NCBI GenBank assembly: GCA_027922465.2
Contig: BQMF02000118.1
Span: forward strand, 744,001-808,000
From: Turritopsis dohrnii
Taxonomy: Eukaryota > Cnidaria > Hydrozoa > Anthoathecata > Oceaniidae
DNA: 64,000 nucleotides
Direction of reading: 5' to 3'
Shown in pieces: positions 31,936-43,694 of the stretch. Each line of letters starts with the position of its first letter. Position 1 is the stretch's first letter. Both the position numbers and the translations under genes were made by a program. Under the pieces are notes generated by a model. It ran no database searches. It was not told the DNA's origin and was given only the letters and a program-made list of their open reading frames with translations.

Positions 31936-34900
31936 ACGTGTTAAAACATTTACTGACAATGGAGAACTTAGAAACCATAATAATTATTGAGCTTGGACAC
32001 TGAATATTGTAAATATTTAACTCCATCGGTACTCACAAGAAATGAAAAAGTCGCCTATTGGATACAATTAGGAATTTCCCATTCTAATGAATTGAGTGTG
32101 ATAAAAACGATTTAGATTTTCACTTTTTCGCGAGAATTTGAATTCGTGAATTTGAAAAAATGGAGTATTTAGTGAGAATATAATTTCGCGAATTTGAGGC
32201 AAATTCGCGAAACTCGCAAAATTTTCTTCACGCGATAATTACTTCCCTTAAAGATTCCTGCAAACTAAAACCACAACACAACAAAAAAAGCTAAACTTGT
32301 TAAAAACAAACTTTCATTAAAAGAAATCTAATCAGATTCAAGTTGACCCTTGAGACTTTCATCGCACGCAGCTAATAGACAATCTCTGCTATGTGATTCC
32401 GTAGTGGGATTTCTCCAATTTGACGCGACCGAAGAAAAATTATTTTCCGCTCCGCACTGAACATCAAGTGAAAACAAAGCCCATTAAATCTCTTGAGTGT
32501 GTACAGTGTGTCCACCAGAAAGTGGGCACCTTGTTTAAAACACAAACAAGAGGCCCATAGGCCTTAAGGTCAGCGCGAACTGTATGCTCAGATGTCTAAA
32601 GATCATGATCACTTTGGAAAAGAAAAATGGCTAGGTAGAATACAGTTTGATTAGTATCTGGTAACCCCGTATTCGGTTGGTGAACACGCGAATTGTAAAT
32701 GTAAATCCATTCGCTCAAAGCAAAGACACATTAAAAACCTCTCATGATAAAAAGGGCCCCACTTTAATATTTTCACAAAGCAGTAAATCGTCGAATGAAT
32801 GATAACCGAAGAAGCCTGGCATATTGCATATAGATTACTACCTCCGAGATTGAGACAAAAACGCAAATTTCTATGAGCCGAATAACGTATAACATGCGCA
32901 TTTTTTTCTAATAGATTCATTGAACAGAAGTTGCCTTAACTAAATATCAAGGTAAACGTTATAAAAGAAAACCTTGCGTTTCCACAGCAATCAACTAAAT
33001 CCTTTTCCTTTTTAGTCGGGGGATTTTCTGTGACACCATATAAACAATATACGGTAATACGATACGCATCAACAGAAATCATATGGGCATTACAACTACA
33101 ACAACTTTGATACTTTAATCGATTTTATTTAAGCTTCAAATTTGAGTTTTACAAGTTTGACTTTCCAGCTTTACGTTCTAACAGGCTTAGGTGTTTGGTT
33201 TAACACGCAAGTGAACCTTTTTGTACCAAGTAAGTGGTCCACAGATGAGGTCAAATGAAGATCTACTGCCAGGCAGTTGCTGATTACTAAAAATAAAAGT
33301 GTAAAAAGTCATGTATAATTGCACAACGCACAAATTAATTCTAACTAATCCCATTTCACAAAATTCAGGCCTTTTAGAAAATAGAATTACAACATCATAA
33401 TTTTGAAGTTTTGAATTATACCTGAAGGGAAAATAGTTACTGAATTTCTATTTCATGGTGGCAATAAAACTAAATTTATCACTCCTATAAAGGTAAAATT
33501 CTGTTCAAAGAAGTTTTTCTTTTTCTCTGGTTAAAAAAAAATCTGAAATAACTTGTATGTATTTTGTCTGATTTTCAAATATTTTTCATAATGGCACAAA
33601 AATGCAGAAAGTGCAAACGACTAAATATGTGGTTTGGGCATATGTCAAATTAAAGGAAGGTTTGTATATAGGTTGGATTAACCCTGATTTAAATAGGAAA
33701 GTAAAATATGTTACCTTATTCGTATAAATTGTTTGCGGAAGAACTAATTAGGGGACAAAATTTTGTAAATTGAACCTCAAGAAAATCATGATTTGCAGAA
33801 TTAATTTTTGTGAATTTGCAAAAAATGTCAGAATTTGTGGGACAAACTTGTGCGACTCACAAATTTAAAAATTTTAAAAAGTTTTTCTCATCCTTTACTC
33901 ATCATCATTTTCGTTATCTAGAATAACAAAAATATTCTTATCTACATTATAGAATCTGAAGAATCTCCTTCATTTTCTACCTGTACAAGATAGAAAAAAA
34001 GTTCTGAATGTATAATAGTGATAATAATGTTGTAATCAGGGTCTAATCTAGGCCTATATTTGATCCGTTGATCGGAAACTGCCCTCAGCATTTTTGTTTT
34101 TTTAAAAATTTATTTCACTTTAAAAACTTCATAAATCACTCTTGTATAAGGGGGTCACAGGTTTAACCCACCGAAGCGAAATAAAGCTCAGGTTGCCCTT
34201 TTCCTAAAAAGTGCCCCTTGGATGTTCATAATGTGCCCTTTTCCCTTCCGCCGGACGCTGCCCTGCCTTTTTAGATTAGACCCTGGTAATAGAGATAGAT
34301 TGAAAAGTAAAATATTGTCTTCTTGTTCCGTGGTTCATTATTTTCATATATTTCATCATTTTGTAGTCTGCAGTACAATCCACTTCCCCTTTACGTGTTC
34401 AATTTGGAAAAACATTTGCTTTAAGAATGAGAAAAAGCTTTACGAGGAAATGTTTTGCAATTTCATGACAAAAATTCCAAATATAAACAGTAATTAATAG
34501 TGCTGCAAGAAATTCTCCAGCATTAATAAGTAGGTATAAGGTAGTATATTGTATAATTGTTTTTGTTTTTGTTTTTATGTTTAACTTTTAGCATATTTAA
34601 CCTTATATATAATATGAAATTTTTAGGCTATTACTAATTTTAATTAAATTAATTAATTAATATTACTAATTGTTTTTATATATACTTACGATTCAGCTTG
34701 TAATTTAATTTTACTAATAATTAATTTAATTTTACTAATAATGATGACAACAGAAATGTCAAAACTTGCTAAACTTGTGCCATTTCAAAAGGTCTCTTGG
34801 TAAATTTTTGTTCATTTAAAACTTCAAGCTACAAAATTGTGTAACAGTACAGGAACACAATGAAATAGAACATAATAGTCACAAGAAAAAGAATAGTCTG

Positions 34901-35033
34901 GAAATAGGGCCGATGCGGGCCGCATATTCTTAATATATCGAGTTCTGCGAAAAACTAGAGTCAATGCTTTTTTATGGTGCATGGAAATTAAACATCAGGC
35001 GGGAAAGTTTAAGTTTTCTTTAGTAAACTCAGC

Positions 35034-35262
35034 ATGCCTGGAGCTAATTGCTCAATATTTGGTTGTTCTAGCTCAAGGTCTATGCAAGGGATCGCTATAT
35101 TTCGTTTTCCACGTGGAGACGAAGACTATAGCATTAATTTACGAACTAAATGGATAGATATCGTAGAGAGACAGGATTGTTGACAAATCATTAAGGGAGC
35201 AAATTCAAAAGAGGAATATAAGTATATGTGAGCTTCATTTTGAAGAGAAGCAATTAAGAAGA
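35034..35262 (+). pseudogene. THAP zinc-finger exon, frameshifted
   Basis: ATG at 35034 gives MPGANCSIFGCSSSRS, FRFPRGDEDYSINLRTKW and IDIVERQDC, then TGA. One frame over, DKSLREQIQKRNISICELHF continues to a donor (GAA|GTAAGTAT) at about 35263. The C-x4-C pair, the FRFP segment, the basic-Trp helix and the C-x2-H pair are the C2CH THAP module, a DNA-binding domain of P-element-type transposases and of host regulators. The internal frameshift indicates decay. A TAAACTCAGC lead and GC-rich patches upstream look promoter-like. Its link to the exons at 38-39.7 kb is not established because it sits inside a family IV copy. Confidence 0.6.
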
Positions 35263-35443
35263 AGTAAGTATCTGATTTCAGCAATTTCGATGATCTTTTA
35301 TTGGCACTATTTCCTATTTCCTTGTGTTGTGTAGAATGGTTTCCAGGGGAAAAATAGGGGGTGCGAAAAGGAAATAGCGCCCTTTTATTTTGGTTCAAAT
35401 ACAATTAATACCTATGTGACGGTTTGAGGGAAAATCATAACAA

Positions 35444-35706
35444 GTGATATTACTGATAAATTAATTGATAATTTATCAAAAATTTATCAGTAATAATCAG
35501 TAATACTGGTAAATAATCAGTAATTCGTTCGATTTATCAGTAATTCGTTCGATGAATCAGTATTACTGATTATTTATCAGTATTTACCGATTATTTTATC
35601 AGTAAATATTGATTCATCGAACGAATCACTGATAAATCGAACGAATTACTGATTAAATCTATTGTTTTCTAATCAGTATATAATTTACTGATAAATTTAT
35701 CATTTT
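35444..35706. repeat. Self-palindromic array of ATCAGTAAT words
   Basis: ATCAGTAATTCGTTCGAT, its reverse complement ATCGAACGAATTACTGAT and shorter TTTATCAGTA units recur about ten times in both orientations. They form a large foldback with nested sub-hairpins. No ORF. Confidence 0.75.
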
Positions 35707-36506
35707 TACAAACAGATATGGAAATATAATTCAGCTCAGCTAGAAAAGATGTATACTTTCCAAGCTTTTTCTTGTGACTATGAATAGAATAATTCAGTAA
35801 GAATCACCTTGTCTTCCCTTAAGGTATGTAAGCTAACATCTTATCTTTAAATATATATAATGTTTTGGAGAAAAAGAAAACATTAATTTGAGTGGCATCA
35901 GATAAATAATCTATGCAACTTGCCTGACTGTTTCTTCCAGAATTTCTATCCCATCCAATTAGGATACGTGGCTGTTCATGTCTTGATTCAATTACACTTC
36001 CATATAAGTTGTTGTATCATCGCATGTAAAGCCTAATTTGATAGTTTAGAGGAACCAAAGTAATGTACTTCTTGTCTTGGTTCTTGTTGATAAGTTTTAG
36101 CAGCGTTTCACTACCAGAATGCACTTCTGTTCAAATAAAGGGCGGGGAGAGAGCGCATTAAAACAAAATAATTTATTCATTTATTCGAATGAAGAGAACT
36201 CTTTTTGTATTGTAATATATTTACTTTGTCACACACAAGTGACATATTTTCCAAAAATCAACATCATGCTTTATACTTTCTGATTTTGAACTGAAAAATA
36301 TAAAGTTAGCAACAACGGGCGTCTAACTGGGGCGTAAAGACCTGCAACATTACACACACACGGACGGACGGACGGACTGACTGACAGACACGGGGAAATG
36401 AAAGATCAGCTACCTTGCGGCGCTGACCAATAACTTTTCGAATTTTCAACAATACAATCGGTTTTTATACCGTTGGATAGAGGATTTTTTGAGCTTTCCA
36501 AACATA

Positions 36507-37131
36507 CAGTGTGTTTCGTAATGTTGGAAATGGAAATTTTAAAGTTGTTTTTTTCAATGAATATACCGAATTTCAAAATAATTTTTACATCAATGGAAAG
36601 CCATTTTCAAGCTCTTTCGGCTAGTTTATTTTTGTGAAAAATGAAAAAGTGGGTTTTGAAAAAATAAGGAAAATGTCTTGGAAAAATGTAATTAAATTTT
36701 TAATGGTCGATTAACACGTAGTTTAATTACATCGTGCTTATTGTTTCAAAACACTGAATCCATTCAAATTTTTTTATTAATTTCATGTTTGCGCTGAGAC
36801 CCCCAAATTGATATTTAAAAACATAAAAGTTTAACGTTTTTCGTGAACACACAGCTTAAATTTGTTTATTGTTTTCCAAATTGCTGTCATTGTTTCAAAA
36901 AATCTTTTCTTTTCATTCACATCTTAATCGACCATTAAAAATTTAATTACATTTTTGCAAGACATTTTCCTTATTTTTTCAAAAACCACTTTTTCATTTT
37001 TCACAAAAACATACTATCCGAAAGAACTTCAAAATGGCTTTCCCACGGTGTAAAAATTATTTTTAAATTCGATATATTCATTTCAAAAAACAGCTTTAAA
37101 ATTTCCATTTCCAACATTACGAAACACACTG
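36507..37131. mobile_element. Foldback MITE with about 200-bp inverted arms, TA target
   Basis: CAGTGTGTTTCGTAATGTTG and its reverse complement bound the element. Matching continues inward (GGAAATGGAAATTTTAAAG, AAGTGGTTTTTGAAAAAATA) with gaps for about 200 bases. TA lies on both sides (36505-36506 and 37132-37133). The CAGTGTGT start relates it to the larger mariner-type element around it. Confidence 0.7.
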
Positions 37132-37483
37132 TATAAGTTGTTACTTATAGAAATCTTTGTTTTAAAGAATATTAAGTATTTTTTGTTTTGACACGGTTGT
37201 TAATTTTGTAATGATCAATAAAACAGACTTTTAACGAGCAATTAACCTTTTGTTTCGATGAAACAACCGCTGTTGGTGGTATTGTGCTAATTTTGTCACG
37301 AAACTTTTTGAAAGACACAGACTTTTTTTCATTGTGTAAACTTACCTCAAAATTTTTATTATGATTTAATAATTTCATATTCCAAACGCATTGCCAAAAT
37401 CTTTATAAGCGAGAAAACAAACTTTTTATGAAATTCATTCAATCATAAGAAGAAAGTTTCATGAGTCAAAACGTTATGTAGCT

Positions 37484-37620
37484 GTTAGTCAGGATTTTAG
37501 ACAACAGTTTCTGGGTAGAAAACCACCAACAAAAAGCACGGTTCAAAGTTCTTAAATCGTTGTAAAGGCGTTTTAGAAATGAAACTTCATGTTTCAAGCT
37601 TGTAAAAACGTAAAGTTTCC
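37484..37620 (+). pseudogene. Remnant of a mariner/Tc1-type transposase N-terminus
   Basis: VSQDFRQQFLGRKPPTKSTV and a following LNRC-KGVL part match the 'FR..F..R.PPT..TV..L..RF' helix-turn-helix start common in mariner/Tc1 relatives. Upstream and downstream frames are closed by stops. It lies near the right end of the 32504-37916 element, so it was probably its transposase. Confidence 0.45.
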
Positions 37621-38222
37621 CTTGTATAAACGCAGCTTTATTACAATATTTTAGTTTTATATGATTTCCCATGCTAATCGAGTCATTAACTCCTATTCAA
37701 GCAAGCGTTAGTTGATCATTATTGATTTAATGTCATGGTTTCATGATAAAATCGATTATATTTCCCGAAAAATTGTTTTTTCTATGAAAAAGGTCATATA
37801 TTTAGAAAGAGCAAAAAAATTTTCTTTCTGTTAATATAAAAATTGAAAAAAACAAGGACGAAAAACAAAAGATATACTTATTGAAAGTTAGGTGCCCACT
37901 TTCTCGTGGACACACTGTAGTATAGGCCGTTATAATTATTTCTTGCACGATGTTTTTTTTTCACGGTGATGATTACCATTGTTAAACATCTCTTCTCTGT
38001 TTTATAAAATATTTTAGTATTTCTCGTGGTTTGGTTGAGTATGGATGTATATTTTGTAAACAAGACAGGTCTGTTTATTTATTGCGTCTGAAATTAGGAA
38101 GAGTGTCCGAAGTTAGGAAGAATGAAGGTATGGGTCAAAACAAAAATTGCTATAAAAGTAGTTTTATTATCTCTAGACTTACACTGTTACATCGAAATCA
38201 CCAACATACACTATTTATAAAG

Positions 38223-39740
38223 ATAGTGATTTAGCAAAGTATTGTGGTTTAAATGAAAAGCTGCCTAGTGGTCTTCAACACCGGCTTATCAGAGCAACCA
38301 TAACGAATATGGTTAGCAGTGCATATATGCCTCCATTTAAACGAGAGTCTTCATATTTGGAGCTACAAGAAATGGCCAAGGCTCTTGTTGGCACCTCCTC
38401 AGAAGTTGCGTAATTGGTTATTAACAGTTTCTTTATTTTTTTCGGTTCATAATTGTACATTTATGTAACTTCGTAGACATCTGAAGCCAAGCTTTCATTG
38501 TTACTCTTTCATTTCATTTACTCATTCAACTTAGTGGTCACCTGGCCAGTCAATGTTAAAATTACGCACCTCTGTATAATTGTGTTTAGCAAAACAAAAT
38601 GAAACAACAGATGATAACACATTGGAAGAGGAAAACTGTGAAAGTCCATGTATGTGTATAGTTAAGTGTTTTGTTACTTATTTATGTGATTGCAAATTTT
38701 TTGACATTTACTAATTTTATTTTGATCTTAGCACCATCATGTGACATTATTATGGAACGGCACTACAGTGCTCTTTTGAAAGAATGCAAAAAAAACACAC
38801 CCGAATCCTGAAGTTGTCAGTTTTTATCTGAACAAAGAATTCAATAACAAAAGAAGATGGATCAAGGAAATCCATCTTCAAGTGTTTGATGCGTATCCAT
38901 GTTTCAAAAACCCTGTGAAGGTAAATGCATCTCCTTAATATTGATAATGAATGCCTTATATACATGTTCTGGCTTAATATGGTGAAAATAGTAAAGATGA
39001 TTTGTACTTCAACAGAAATTATAATTGTAAAACATTATATTTTTATTGTTTTTTCAGGTCGTGCTAGAAGTCCAAAGGATTTTAAAAGTTGATTCAAGAC
39101 CTTTAATGTACTTGAAAGACGCCATTATCAAATTTCGTAATGAAATTGATACATTGGTATACTTCGGAATGTCTAATAGCATTGCTCCACCCAAAAAACC
39201 TAATAAAAGTATGTATCATGACATTTTACAAATTATCAAGTCTACTTGGGTCTAAGAATGTCAACTGTAGTTTTATTGAAATCATGAAATACGTTAAACT
39301 TTAACTTGATGTATATATTATATATCGCAGATGATAAAATAATCCACATTCTGAATAATTTGCATAGGATGTTTCCTCCATTCAAGAAGCAAAAGAAGTT
39401 GTGTTCCATAATCCATGAACTTCAGGTTAGTTTTAAAAGTTTAATCATAGTTGTAGTTGATTTAAATTCATTCATAGCTATAGAATATTTTCACGAAGAT
39501 CCAGAAATGTTTATTAAGAAAAACGGAGGTTCACCTGCAATTATTTTGCACAACAATGACGTCTATTTGATGGCAAATCAATACATTATCTGCCAATCAT
39601 CCATTGATGTACTGGACGAAGCGGTTTTGGGATTTCTTGGAAAATTTTACCTGCTGGATATTGATTATCCCATCTCCTGTCAACCAGCCTTATACTCCAA
39701 AGTCTACTATTTGACAATAACAGTGTGCCGTTGCATCTGA
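38223..39740 (+). pseudogene. Decayed multi-exon gene, SAMD3-like C-terminal family
   Basis: Five exon-like blocks on the plus strand. (1) 38223-38409: KYCGLNEKLPSGLQHRLIRA, YLELQEMAKALVGTSSEV, possible donor GC|GTAATT. (2) 38732-38920: ERHYSALLKECKKNTP, then a one-base frame slip to NPEVVSFYLNKEFNNKRRW and FDAYPCFKNPVK, donor AAG|GTAAATG. (3) From 39058 after TTTTTTCAG: VVLEVQRILKVDSRPLMYL. (4) About 39331-39425: IIHILNNLHRMFPPFKKQKK. (5) About 39476-39740: IEYFHEDPEMFIKKNGGSPA, LGFLGKFYLLDIDYP. The order 'MAKALV', 'RR.WI.......YP.F', 'LVYFG', 'P.ILL...YL......I....D.A...L...FYLLDIDYP' matches uncharacterised SAM-domain-3-like genes that are multicopy in cnidarians and fish. The frame slip in block 2 suggests a pseudogene. 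Confidence 0.55.
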
Positions 39741-40716
39741 TGCAACTATATAACAGATACAATTCCGAATATTACGTTTATAAGAACTAACATCTAACCT
39801 AACTTACTTGTATATATGCTTGTGTTGTGTTAATATGTTTAAATTTAATCACCATTATCCCATTTAATTTAAAAGCTGAATAAGCTTTTCCTTCTTATTT
39901 CAAGTATTATTTGGACTAACTAAATCAGTTAAAATCTACTTGTTTTAAGCAAAATAGACTTATTTCAAGAATATAAATAATCTAAGCTAGATTTTTTTGC
40001 TTGCTCTTCGGACAAGCAAATATTTCTTAATTCAAGAACTTTTTTCTTATTTTGTTAATTTTTTTGCTCAAAATAAGAAAATAAGTTTTTGCTGAATAAG
40101 CTCTTCCTTCTTGTGTTGGTATGATTCGCCATTAAACGTAGGTAAAGAAAATAAAATTCGCATTCGATTAGGGTCTCAATACAATGGTTTCACACTGACG
40201 TCGCGCACAAGAAGAGAAATAATTAATGTGTGATCTTACATTGCTGACTCTCTTTTGCAGTTCACATCTATCACATCACTCTTTTTTTACCTATCGGTTT
40301 TTGAACATTTTGATTGCTCGAAAAAAAGTTCACCCGTCTCAGACAGTCAGGCAAGCGTTCGGATACACTGGCAAACCGAACATGCTGCCACGTTCTGCCA
40401 CTGCTGCTTTTTGTCCAAAATGTTTAATCAGTTAGTTTCTTTGTATTTAGTTGATGTATTGTTTTTTAAGCCAAGTCAACGTAGAATATAGTTTTATATT
40501 AATGTTTTATATACAATAATAATAAAAACAAAACGTTATCTCTATTGGTTCACCAGCAAAAAAAAGTCACGTTCGATTGGGGCTGCAATGTATTTGTTTC
40601 GAACTCACGTCGCACACACAAAAAGAAATAATTTCGCTCACAACTCAATCTACCATTTTGCGTGACTTACAAACAAACAAACATACAGACAGACGAATCG
40701 GCTATTAATATATAGA

Positions 40717-42844
40717 TTCATAATTAGCTAATAATATGTTCGTCTGATAAATCGTTACCGTCAGACTTTCCGGTGTAGACCTTGTGAAACAAGTTTGAGT
40801 TTGGGATAGTGAGGCCCAGATCGTATTAATGTAATGGCAACGATTTGTCAGATAAACATACTTTTTAATATGTGAAAAAAATTTCATGTTTGTCGTAACT
40901 CTTTGCAACATTTAGCGGTGAACATTTTCATGCAACAGCTCAAAAAGCAACGAAAGAAAGCATTAACACATTGGTCACGCATTAAATCAATAGTTTCACA
41001 TGAGAAAGTGGAAGTAAGGTATAAAATGAACTTTTATATGACATAAAAATGCCAATGTGAATAAAGGACCGTCAGTGAACAATCAAATAGATTATTTTAA
41101 AAGTATTCAAGAACAAAGCGTTCGTTTTTGACTGATGTTTTTTCCAAAAGCTGAAATTTAGAATATGGTTTTGAATAGCCAAGTGGAAATGCCAAGTGAA
41201 GCATCTAGCCAAATAATGTTATAATGAGTATATGGAAAAAGTTCACAGATGCATAATAAGGTAAGTTTGGCTCCTATCTTTGGAGTTGGTGTACATTAGT
41301 TTATTTGATTTTTCTTTTAACAGCGGCTAACCAACGAATAGCTGATTCAATTCAATTCCTATCAAGTACAAACGTGGTATCAGGCTTCGTTCACCGTACT
41401 TTTCGATCGTGTGGCAATTAGAATAATTTTCATCGCTGTTCGTCAAGAGAAAATAAAAGAAATAAACCAATAATGAACCAATAATAAAGAAAACAATCGA
41501 ATCAGTTGTTACTAAATCAAACGAAAATAAATCAGCCTACAGCTGCAAACTCAGCAATAGATGTGATGAGGTTATATGGTTACATGGAAGAACATGTGCG
41601 TATAATGTTGAGACAAATAAAACTTGCTCATTGAAACTCTAAATATTTGGTTAAGAAGACAAATCCTCTCTTTTACCTTCAATAAGCCAGACAAATTTTA
41701 TAGGATTTATAATGTCTCAGAAAGATATATTAACCAGGTTACCCTGGCTTCGGAGCAGAAAAACCCTCAGGAAATTTAAAAAAAATTAAAAAATTAAACA
41801 ACACTGCAGTAGAAATTTTATACACCAAAAATAAGAAACTGGACCTAATTTAAAGGTGGACGACAAAAAAACCAAAGAAAATCGGACTGCTGTAATACTC
41901 AGCACCGTTTATAGTAATAATGTTGTTAAAAGAAAATGATGACAAATAGAAAGATGGATAATGATTTTTCTACTTTAAGGGAAGAAACTTTCGCGATCAA
42001 CAAAATTCTGGAAATCTGGAGAATAAACTTCGGTGAATGACCAAAAACTGCAAAGTTTGCGAAAATGAACTTTCCCGAATGACCAAACGTTAGTAAATTT
42101 CGCTGGAAGGAACTTTCGAAAATCGAAGAAAAACAGCAAATTTGAAACTTTTTTATTGACAGCAAGGTTGTTGAATTGCTAAAGACGGGTTAATGTGCTA
42201 AGAACAAGATGCATTTTCCCTTTTCAACTCAAACAAGAATATCAACAATAATTTCAACTACATGTGTAATAATGTACTTTTAGCTGTACAAGATTTCATT
42301 TAAGTGTTTTATTCAATTTTCAACTACATTGGAAGCACCGCGTCCATTCTTTTCTTCATACTTCATTACATCCTGCACTGTATACTAATAAGTTATGAAA
42401 ACCAACTGCTATAATCCTGCACAAAAATAGTGGCAAAACTTTAAGTTGGAATTGCCCAACCCCCAACATCAATGTTAGACAGGCTTTGTAGCTGTCCTAT
42501 AAGTACAGCACAACATTGATTTCTGAGGAGGAGGGCCAATTTACATTTCTTTTTCACTTTTGCCATATGTAGTTCTTGAATTACATTTGTTATTACCTCT
42601 GAATGGAAATACAAAGGTTTGTTACATTCTGATTAGCGCAATGAATTTCTCACCGTCATTTATATAAACTTTTCTCTTATAGCATACCGCTGTATAAGGT
42701 TTTCCTACCTTAAGTTCCTGACTCTCCAAAACATGTCTCAATATTGCCACATTTCTACAAAGTCATGGATTTAAGAACAAATTTTTGATTTTGACACTGA
42801 TTTTTGATCTGTGAAATCATTTGTGCTAATTTACCCAAGTATTT
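40717..42844. other. No gene recognised
   Basis: AT-rich sequence to the right of the reverse family I Helitron. Only short open frames and no domain. Weak repeated phrases such as CGAATGACCAAA near 42030-42085 were noted. Confidence 0.35.
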
Positions 42845-43035
42845 ACCTACCGTACGTGGATTAATTTTCGCGTGGATTAATTTTCGCGGCTTTCGCGGAT
42901 TTTTGGAAATTAATCCACGCGAAACATTCAAAATCGAGACCATCCGCGAAAATTAATCCACGCGAAATTCTTATATTTCCAACCGCGAAAATTAATCTAC
43001 GCAGAATTTTCCATTTTTGCACCCGCGAAAATTAA
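42845..43035. repeat. Inverted cluster of TTAATTTTCGCG words
   Basis: GTGGATTAATTTTCGCG occurs twice, then its reverse complement CGCGAAAATTAATCCACGCG and variants four times. They form an imperfect foldback MITE-like structure. Confidence 0.7.
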
Positions 43036-43181
43036 TCCAGACAGAATTTATCACTGCTATTGTCCTTAAAGAATCGAAACATCTTTTGATTGGTTTAGAA
43101 ACAGAAGAAAACATCGACAAAAAAAGTTCTTTTGGCTTTTTTTATGTAGACAGAAGAAAAAACTAATATCAATATAAAATG

Positions 43182-43260
43182 CAGTACAACCCTGTTAACT
43201 CGGACCTTAAGAGAATCGTGGGACCACTTAAACGGTGTCCGAGATAACGGGGTTCTACTG
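43182..43260. mobile_element. Tigger/pogo-like mini element
   Basis: CAGTACAACCCTGTTAACTC and the reverse-complemented right end CAGTAGAACCCCGTTATCTC match at most positions, with GGAC following in both. TA follows on the right (43261-43262); the left flank TG has lost it. 79 bases. Confidence 0.6.
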
Positions 43261-43284
43261 TATATGTGACCGTCCAGGGGATTT

Positions 43285-43450
43285 TGATAACAAACGATAA
43301 AACGTTATATAGTTATATAGTTATATATATTTTAAGTAATAACGTTACTTTATAACGTTATATCGTTGTTAAAAAGTAACGTTACTGTAACGATAACGAT
43401 AACGATATAACGTTACAACATAACGATAAAATGTTATACGGTTATGAAAA
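43285..43450. repeat. Self-palindromic array of AACGTTAT words
   Basis: AACGTTA, TAACGTT and ATAACGATAACG recur in both orientations for about 160 bases. The preceding flank (TGTGACCGTCCAGGGG) resembles that of the array at 35444 (TGTGACGGTTTGAGGG). Confidence 0.65.
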
Positions 43451-43694
43451 CCTTTTCTTGTAGTTCTCACAAAAGTAATTATCATGAAATTTTTTTCAGA
43501 TGTTTCAGCTTACAGCCACTTCCATATAAACTTAAGAAAAATGAGGACACTGCCTCTCCATTTCCGAAATAAACAATGAATTCGTACTCCGGTAAATTTA
43601 ATATACCATGGGTTGTCTTTTTTTTTTTTTTTTTTTTTCTAAAACTTCATACCTCAAATAATACATAGATGATTGTTGCTTTATATTTGATAAA

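Larger units (their letters stand above)
32547..36428 (-). mobile_element. Family IV element (Helitron-like), copy 2, reverse
   Basis: On the minus strand it begins GGTCAGCGCCGCAAGG at 36428 and ends AGGCCTATGGGCCTCTTG at 32547. It aligns to copy 1 across 36428-35720 and about 33610-32547. Between those blocks is extra sequence with a palindromic cluster and a plus-strand THAP exon. It serves as the empty-site paralogue for the hAT in copy 1. A CCGT/GGAC tetranucleotide microsatellite lies at 36360-36385. Confidence 0.65.
32504..37916. mobile_element. Mariner/Tc1-type element with CAGTGTGTCCAC ends, carrying inserts
   Basis: The left CAGTGTGTCCACCAGAAAGT and the reverse-complemented right CAGTGTGTCCACGAGAAAGT agree over about 28 bases (GGGCACCT follows in both) with one mismatch. 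TA flanks both sides (32502-32503 and 37917-37918). A transposase remnant lies at 37484-37620. A family IV copy and a foldback MITE sit inside. Confidence 0.65.
31368..40094. mobile_element. Candidate large element bounded by CAGCAAAAAC and AAGAAA-rich inverted blocks
   Basis: CAGCAAAAACCAATATTCTT at 31368 and, reverse complemented, CAGCAAAAACTTATTTTCTT ending at 40094 face inward. Each is followed by about 230 bases of TTCTTATTTT/AATAAGAA words in opposite orientation (ACTTGAAATAAGAA occurs in both). This could be an element with long degenerate inverted repeats, or two independent AT-rich foldbacks. No target duplication was seen. The decayed SAMD3-like gene lies near its right end. Confidence 0.35.
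31197..40716 (-). mobile_element. Helitron family I, reverse copy swollen by nested insertions
   Basis: On the minus strand the 5' end TCTATATATTAATAGCCG is at 40716 and the 3' end GGCGGCTAG at 31197. Flanks are A (31196) and T (40717). The parts 31197-31365 and about 40142-40716 align to array units 2 and 3 reversed; everything between is later insertion. Confidence 0.75.

Noticed and set aside
31567..31990. 87- and 124-codon plus-strand frames
   Set aside because: They run through an 18-bp tandem repeat and a Helitron core fragment; no domain.
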